Shown one piece after another: positions 33,450 to 42,400 of a stretch of DNA of 64,000 bases (the stretch's first letter is position 1; each line of letters opens with the position of its first letter). The stretch is from positions 6,707,599-6,771,598 of the forward strand of contig JABAKD010000030.1 in the NCBI GenBank assembly GCA_012845835.1. The letters are read 5' to 3'. The notes under the pieces are model-generated. The model was given only the letters and a program-made list of their open reading frames with translations, ran no database searches and had not been told where the DNA came from. The stretch is from Undaria pinnatifida (taxonomy: Eukaryota; Sar; Phaeophyceae; Laminariales; Alariaceae). The position numbers were made by a program, and so were the translations under genes.

Positions 33450-36400
33450 GTGAGGCACTGCCGCCGCTGTGACTTGACCTGTCGAGCTCCCTTATCGCCC
33501 AGTCAGATTTGCCAGCTGAGTGCCGGGTCTTCCCCCTTACGACCATCCTCGATCGCTCCCCGCGACGCTCACTTGTTGTTCTCCCCGTGAGCATAGGAAA
33601 CTAAGTTGCAAGTTTATGCTCTGCCAGTCTATAAACGAGCATTATATACCAGAAATAGTGTGCTCGTTGGCTAAAGCGTGTTGTAGACAACGTACCCGTG
33701 GTACGTTTTTGCGCGGCCGTAAAAAGTCGCGGGTGGTTTGGGTGGGTGTCGCTTTATGACACAAGGAAAGTACATCAGTAGCAAACGGTGCGGGTAGAAG
33801 CGCTGGGTCGTTAGTGTCGCTGGTGGTGGTGGAGTTATTCATGATCCCCCCCCCCAACCGCCGATCTCAACATGTATACACCCCACCCATTATCCTTTAC
33901 TCGGGCAACGAGAGACTCACCGCTCTTTTTCAATCTATTGTTATCGAGTCTGCGTTGGGGACAGAGTAGGAGAGTAGCCACGTTTTGTCACACGTTTTCC
34001 AAAGGTATCTTCCAACTTCTTATCGTTCCGCTCTCGTCACAAGTCACCTGGATGGCGTGAAACGTTACGAAGTGATGGGGTTTTAGTGTAGGCGTGTGAT
34101 GGTGTTCGGCAGAATTCATGGACCGCAGTTCCATGCCGGTACTATCTCGGTGTGCGATTGGGTTTGCACAGCGCAGTTATGTTGGGGCGGGGAGAGATTG
34201 GGTTCTCGTGTTCTCGCCTACGAGTGCTTTTCGTGGTGTTGGCACCTTGCCGAATATCCTCCACTCTTCCTCTTATCAACCCCCCCTTCCATCACGACTT
34301 TTTTTGGACTTTTTGCTCTGCTCTCTGTATTGAGGTGACTTCTCATTTTTTCGCGGACGAAACACGGCACCAGGTACTACAAATGCAAATACACCCACCC
34401 ACCCACTTTCTACATGAAGCGGATAGAAAGTAAGAAACGAGACAGAGTGTCACCTCAGACTTGCGCGGACTGCTGTTTTTATCTCGCCTCCCGAGGTCAT
34501 TCTACGACCATCCGCGTCCGTGGAAAACTCTGCTGTTTATATCATACTCGTACAACGTCAATGAAAAGAGGTAAGTACTGCTGTATTGCTTACTATAATG
34601 GCTGTCCCCTCGTCGACGCCTTTCTTTTCTGTACTACTAAGAAGTCCTTCCCGAAGGTGTACGTACATACGAGTACGTGAACAATATTGTTAGGCCAAGG
34701 TTTGGCCCATATTTTTTTCCTGGGGTATGTTCATGGCGTACTCGTACGATACAGGTTTACCAGGGTACAGCTTGCGCTGCTGGAGCAGTGGCGTTGACCG
34801 CCGGTAGGGACAGCTCTCGCTGTCGTTACGACGGGAACTGAAGGATCCGCCAGCTAGCGCTGGATTGCGAACACATTAAAGTTAAATAGGCACACTTGTG
34901 AAAATACGTGGAGGTGTGATGAGCTCAAGTTTTCCTCAGCGGCCGGATGATATATAAAAAAGGCGCTGCTGTTGCTGTTGCTTCTGTCCTTAGTTTGGAA
35001 GTTGTTATTGTTGTTGATGGTTGGGCCACAAGCCCTATACAGAAACGCCTCCATATTTTATGCGTTAAGCAATGAATGGGTTCGCGAGTCAGTGGTATGG
35101 TAAGCTCTGCGCCCCTGGCAGCTGAAGTTAGGGTGAAGCAGATTGGGGATTGGCCATTGAATCATCCCGAAACATCAGCATTTGACTCATTAATGGGTTG
35201 TGAATAAGTTGTACCCTGGGTAAGCTGTGCTGCAAATATGTGTGTACGTGTGTTGACCAATGAAACGCTGCAAAACATCAGCGTTTGACCAATGAATGAG
35301 TTTTGAGTATATGGAACGCTCCACTGGAGGATTGAGTATGAACTGGGATTTTTTTTTTTTTTTTTTTTCTTCTTTTTTTTTTTTCAAATATGGAACGCTC
35401 CACTGGAGGATTGAGTAAGAACTGGGAAATACATCAGCACGAATCTGCCCCACATCCCCACACCACTCTTAGCCTTGAATAGAAACGAAAAAGGGCAAGG
35501 CAGGGGCAAGCCTCAGCGGACGCCTCGTGTAGCAGAGGGGATGGGTGCTACCAGATTCAAGCGCGAAGTTCGATCTTGACGCTACTACCGCTAAATGACC
35601 ATTTTTGAGAACCCCACTCACGAACCCCCACCATCACAACTTGGGGTGTGGGATGGATGGATGGATGGATATCATCCCATTGTGAAAAACAACCCAAAGG
35701 GGGTTCCCAACATTGCTGATATGTCAGGATGCCAACACATGCACAAAACACAAGTTTGCGTTGTGTAACCTGATCCCACCGAGACGACAGTTGGTAACTG
35801 GTAAACTACCCTCGTAGTCTAGACTTCATATCCCAAGTCTTGTTGTAATTGGTGAATCTTTTTGCTTCGAATTCTAAACTACTGTCTCTCTGATACCAGT
35901 AACTAACTGCTGTTCGAAAGTACGCGGCAGCAGCATCGGCAATACCCGTGTTCATGCCTTTTCTTCCCTCTTTCTTTTTTGTTGAAGGTTTTGTATTTGC
36001 AGTGGATGCGTCCTCTGTTTTGTGTTGGTGACTGTTTTTGTGCCCGCCAACCTTGTATACGATGGTAGAATACAAGGTTAATGGCATGTTAGATCTGGTA
36101 TCGTACGAGTACGGTAGTCTAATGCGCCAGTGGGTACAAATTTCTATGCACTTCGTTGAGACTGCGTTCTGAGCTTTGTTGTGCTGCGGCAGTTCTGTCG
36201 TTTTTTTTGCTTCGCCTGAAATTGTCGCCGGCGGGGGGGAGGAGGGGGCGAAGGGGAAGGGCGGGCAGCAGACCATAAGTTTTGTGACTGGGTATTCTGT
36301 TGAATACGTCGGCGGTCCAGTCATGTCTCGGGCGCGATATGATGGGTTTCTCACGGGTTTAGCTTTCTGATTGGCCAATGCCCCGTGAGAGTTGACCCTG

Positions 36401-39400
36401 TGGTCGACACATGTATGATACTTGATACCAGTGCACACTGCATATAAACATACTTCCAAATGGTGTCATCGTTCCGGTAACGCCACGGTGGTGTGGGTAC
36501 GTACCTGTAGGGGCTATTGCTATTTTGCACCCGGAGAGCCTGCACCGGGAGGGAACGGTGGAGTGAGCCGTCGTGGCTTGTACTTGCCGGCCAACTCCTT
36601 TTGACTAGTCAATCAAGATGTATCTCAATCAACACATTTGCTCCGACTAATAGCACAAGCTACCTAGTACCTGGTAGCATGGTAGCATGTACTACACCTG
36701 CATAGGGGCAATCGTGCATCCCGGAACCTGCAGAGCAGCGAAAGTCGATACTCTTAATGCACGGCTGTGAACGTCGGACCTCGCACCGCGGTACAGCGTA
36801 CGGCAGAACCCAGCGTGCTGGAATTGCGATGACGATCTGATCAATTATTTATTTTGTTGCTGGAGAGAGGCTGACATATTTATGGTTGTTTGATGCCTTA
36901 TATGTACAGAACCACCCGGACAAGGGCGGAGACCCTGAAGTTTTCAAGGAGATCACGATGGCTTACGAGGTGCTTTCGGACCCCGACAAGCGCAAGCTGT
37001 ACGACAAGTACGGCAAGGAAGGCGTTGAGGGGGAGGGAGCGGGGGGGGGACAGACCCCCGAGGACATCTTCAGCATGTTCTTCGGCGGCGGCGCGAAGTC
37101 ACGAGGGGTGAGAAGTGTTACCTGCAGTAGCATGCCGTATTACACGCACCGTAATTCACCCCCCCGGACGAAATCTCAAGCAGATTGTACAAGGGGGAGG
37201 GTGCAAACACAAGGCGATGCGTCGATGAACCGATGCCGACGAGATCTTCCAACGGCACCGTTTTCGTTTTGTATGCCCCTCTCAGTTTTGATAAAACCGT
37301 TTTGATTTTTTTTCCCGGTTGGGTGTGTTATCTTCCTGCCCATTTTTTATCTCGAAGCTCGTAACGCGAGATGCTCTGTATGGGTGTTCTGCTACACAAC
37401 AAGTTTTGTTGTTTTAAGAATAGTATATCGTACGGTTGCATGCTTACATGCCGTTCTGTGTTGTGCTCACGTGATTCCGTTGGCTTCCTCCGGTCCGGTC
37501 CCCCTTCCCCTTTATCTGCCTTTCCTCGCCTTCGTACTTGTTTGTCTTCCCCGCTCTCGTGTTTTCTTTTTTTTTTTCTGGGCGGCCACTTCTTTTTTCT
37601 TCTGTTCGCTTTGTATTGTTATCAAACGCAGGGTCCTCGCAAGGGCGAGGACGACCGGCACAAGCTTAAGGTGGCCTTGGAAGACCTCTACAACGGCAAG
37701 ACGTGCCGCCTCGCCGTTACCCGCAACAAGGTCAGCACATCTCTACGACTCAACTTGAAGTTGAATGCTTAAGTTTATTGTCGGCGTCACCGTTGACGTT
37801 AACGTCAGTTGAAGTTGAGCGCCATCGTCAAATATCAGTTTCAACGTTAACGTCGACGTCACGCAAGCAAGCAAAGCAATCGAGTATTTTGTCTGCAAAT
37901 GATGGGCGCCGTTGGCAAGAACTATTATATATGCCTTCGTAATTGTCACCCTGTCGACCCTGGAACTATTAATAGGTGGCACTAAGGGGAGTCACATTGC
38001 TATATCCTGCATGAGGGCAAGCACACACCCCGCAGCGCACGCGATCGGAGTATCGCACGCAGCTTGCAAACATCTGTTTTGGTGAAACCCGCGATCTCAC
38101 GCAGCTCACGCGTTTTTTCTTCTTTTCTGTAAATGTTTCGCTACTACGTGTAAGTGGATGTCGCAAGGAGACATGTTTTATGTACTCTCACAGCTTGGTG
38201 TGGGTGGGTGGGTGACCCTCCTCCCAAAGGCCTATATATGTAACATGCAGTTTTTTCCTCGGGCCGAGGCTGATCTCGGATGTGTCGTCCGAATCGAAGC
38301 AAGGGATGTTCCCAGAATTCTACAGCCCCTGTTCCGCCAAAGAGGCGGTATTGTGAAGAGTCTTGCCAGCCTCAGCTGGTCACGAATGAAAGCGAGATTC
38401 ACCGAGAAAAACAAAAAGAAGGGAGAAGCTGGGAGGAGAGCTCAGTCGTCCGAGTCAGCACCCGGGCCCTTTGGCGCCGGGGAGGCTGTGCTTCGGCCAA
38501 CTAGCAGTAAGAGCTGATTTTGTCCACCCCGCCGTTTTCCCTTTCTCCTCATAGCGGCCGCTGGTATACCGGGTTCTGAGCTACCAGGTACCATACTTTT
38601 ATCCTACCCTCTATAGTTTCTAAGACGACTTTTACTTAGTAATCCTTGGACTACGTGCATCGCGTTTTGGTAAGCGCAGAGGAGTGTGACTTAAAGAGCG
38701 TGCGTCTTATAGAGGACGGGCACACGATCGGGTGGCTACGGCCTGTTTTTTTCAAGTAGGCCGAAGAACCGCCTGTACACCGTGCCCGAGGGCGGTGGCG
38801 GTGGCGGAGGGTCCGGGGTGTGATTCGGACGACTGAGCTGCCTCCCCAGCTGCTTCGATCTTGCCCCCTCTCGCTCTTTTCTGAGTGAAGCTTGCGCTAT
38901 AAAGTGACTGTTGTTTTATAATGGGTACGGGGTAGTATCATATACACGTCGGGATTTTCGGTCAGGCTCCACACCGATTGACACGTTGACACACGTCGAA
39001 ACATTTCATGTGTCGGACAGCAGTCTGGATCCCTGTTTCATTATCCAAGATAGATATTTCCCGGCAGATGTATATCCTTCATTTTTTGTTGATGATCTGC
39101 ACGATATAGAGTAGAGGTCATGTTTGCGTGCTGGTGAGATCTGTGAGATCTGTGTAACACGGGTATTGCGCGCATAGATACGGGGTGGTATCTGTCTAAT
39201 ACTGCTCTTACTCAACATCTTTTGACGGAAAGTATCAGGGCAGTCTTCTGGAAATTTCCCGAGGATCGCGGGAATCGCGGTGAATGAACGAATACAGAGT
39301 TACCAATGAGTATTAAGCAATGGCAAAACCACCTAATAACGACCAAACCACTGCGAATCGAATGACCGGTTTTATGGGGGGGGGGGGTTGCGCGTGGGAA

Positions 39401-42400
39401 CCGCGGTACGGCCACGGGAATTTTACCACGGGACTTGGTTTTCGAATTCCCGAGGTGAAATTCCCGCGGCCATAACGCGGTTCCTACGTCGTATAAAATC
39501 ACCGCCATTCGATTGGCCGTGGTTTAGTCTTTCTTATGGTGCCCTTGCCATTGTGTATTCGTCATTGGCAACTGCTGTGTTGTGGTTGATTCACCGCGGT
39601 TCTAGGATCCTCGGGAATGTTCCCGAGGACTGCCCTGGAAATTTTAGGGTCTAACAATAGATGGCCTATCGAATTCCCGTGGTGAAATTCCCGCGGCCAT
39701 ACCGCGGTTCCTACGTCGTAAGAAAATCACCGCCATTCGATTGGCCGTGGTTTGTTCTTTCTTATGGTGCCTTTGCCATTGTCTATTCCTCATTGGCAAC
39801 TGTGTTGTGGTTGGTTCACCGCGATTCTAGGATGCTCGGGAATTTTCCCGAGGACTGCCCTGGAGAATATAGGGTCTAATTGTATATGGCATACAGCAGT
39901 AGATCGTGATATGTTCCATGTGTGAAAATTGCAGGGAAATTGTTACTTGTTTCTGACAATCTGTCGACCATGAGAAACCTTGGTAATAGTTCCCGACCTA
40001 CTTATCAGCAAAGCACATGCCAAGCGTTCTCAAGGCAAGGGTTGGTGGCGGACGTTCAGGCATTCTCGATGCAGTCACTTGCGGTAGCGGAGCAGTGTAC
40101 CACGCGCTAAAATATAGCAGGATAGTCAAACAGCCTTAAGAGTATTAACATGCTGTTCTCTCTCTCTCTTTTTGTTTCAGCTTTGCGGCACCTGCAATGG
40201 CGTCGGCGGCAAGCCAGGGGCGGAGAAGGCCTGTGACAAGTGCCAGGGGCGCGGTGTCCAGGTGTGTGAACGAAAAACACAAAATCGCCTCATCAGGTTT
40301 CAGTTTTTCTGTCGCACCCTCATTCATGTTAACTACCGCGTGAGAAGTGCGCCCATATTTTAAGGACGAACTTGCTTGGAAATGGATTTTGAGAAATATT
40401 TTTGCGGTGAAAAGGTCACGGTGAAATCTACAGATGCACAGCGGTGTACAGCAGTGTCTGTTCGATGGGTGTGAAGAAAAGGTTTATTATGAAGCTCCTT
40501 AGCAAGGCGTTGCGGGGATTTTCAGTGTAGATACTGCTGTGATGGATACACTTGGTATATTTTCTCCTTACGAGCATGTTTTGTACGGTGTGTGATGTTA
40601 TGTTCGTGCCGGTGGCATGCAGGTCCAGTTCCGACAGATCGGTCCCGGCATGGTGCAGCAACTGCAAAGCGCGTGCTCGAGCTGCCGCGGAGAGGGCAAG
40701 GTTATCAACGAACGCGACAAGTGCAAGGCCTGCGGAGCGAAGAAGGTAGGGACAAGGCGCGATCGTTGGCTCGTGCCAGGATGATTTATGTAGCGGTCGC
40801 CCCGGTGGCGTATCAGGTTATCCTCGAGCCGGGTATGGGTCAGTTTCGTGAGTTCGAATCCCCCCGAGTGCATACTCGTGTAAATTCGTAGGTAGCTTTT
40901 CTTGTGCACAAATTGACTTGCGGAAAGCGCGAGAGCGTAAGTTAGCAACACTCGATGAAAATTCGACGAGCAGTGGGATTGCTGAACCCTATATGCGCGA
41001 TAACAATTGAAGGCAAGAACCGGGGGGAGGGGACGACACCTGTAACCACGGCTTGTCCACAAGCTGGAAAGTAGAAGTGTGCAAAAAAAAGAAAAGAAAA
41101 ATGTAGCATATGTGCCGCACGTAATGATATGTAGTAATATAGGTAGCTAGCTGTAGTTCTGATTTAGTAGCGTGTTTTGGGACAGTGTTCGCGCAGTATA
41201 ATGTAATGTTCTCGAAGTATTAGACAACGGTATCGGTACTGCGAAGTACCAGATATGCCAGGTGTATGATGTACGTGGCCCTGGAAAGTGCTCAATTAAG
41301 ATTAATAGTTCACTATTTCGATACCTGGTTCTTGGTGCCTGGTGTATTTCAAATACGGAATACACAGTGCAGCAGTGGCGCCCTGTTGTTTGTTTTTGAT
41401 AGCAGCAGTTCCCCACAACGACACTGGTGAGCTGCAATACTGTGCACAGTTTACAGCAGTGATGTTTTCTTTCCCACCGGTGGCTATGTCCGCCTTTAGG
41501 TCTAAGTTGCCACAAAGATCTCACAAGGATAATTGTGCCCATATCTGGGGTCTTGATTTGTCTTGATCTGTTCTCTTACAATTGGGGGGGCACTCGATAC
41601 CAGCGGTACACAGCATCCGATTTACACGCGGGTGCAATATTTTCGGGTTGAAGGTTGGAAACGACGGAAACGAGGGGAGACGCGACTTGTGTTACTGGCG
41701 GGGCCGCCGCCACCCCAGGTAGAAGCAATAGTATTCATGATGTCTTTTGAAAGTATGTCGATCTACTTCAGCCACTGCTGTCTCCCTTGCGGTCCTATGT
41801 CTCATCAATGTGATTCCTGCGCATTTGTCAACACACCGTCCGTCCTTCGTCCTTCCCCCTTTCTCTCCACCACCCCCCTCCCCCCCTCCACCACTGTGTC
41901 GGTGTCACTTCCTCCCTCTCTGCCCCGCTCTTTCTCCCTCTTCCACACCCTTCCTCCTCCCCCCCCTCCCCCCGCCCTCCCCCCTTTTCTATGCCTCTTC
42001 CTCCGTCCCCCCGCCCCCTGCCTCCGTTTTCTCGTTGTCTCTATCCTCCCTTTCCTATGTCTCGCTCCCCCCCTCCTCCCCCTCCCCTCCTACGTATTCC
42101 ACTACCTCGTTCCCTTTCTGCCCATGTTTGTCTTCTTGTCGTTCGGCTCGGGTTTTGGCTTCAACAGGTGGTGACGGAACGCAAGGTGCTGGAGGTGCAC
42201 ATTACGAAGGGCATGCGCAACGGCCAGAAGATCACGTTCGGCGGCGAGGCAGACGAAGCACCTGGTGTTATCCCCGGCGACATCATCTTTATTGTCGAGG
42301 AAAAGGTAACGGCATCAACCCGACCCTATCACTGCACAAGCTTGGTTGCATGCGCAAGCTTGCACAATCTTGCTTTCTTGCACAGCCTTGCTACTTTCAT

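Noticed and set aside
35806-36459. 217-codon minus-strand frame
   Set aside because: Lies in DNAJA intron 1, has no domain, no signal peptide, and a composition like the surrounding intron.
38158-38835. A small gene nested in DNAJA intron 3, including a Gly-rich terminal exon near 38760-38822
   Set aside because: A fair acceptor (TTCAAGTAG) precedes the Gly-rich segment, but no phase-compatible upstream exon could be defined.
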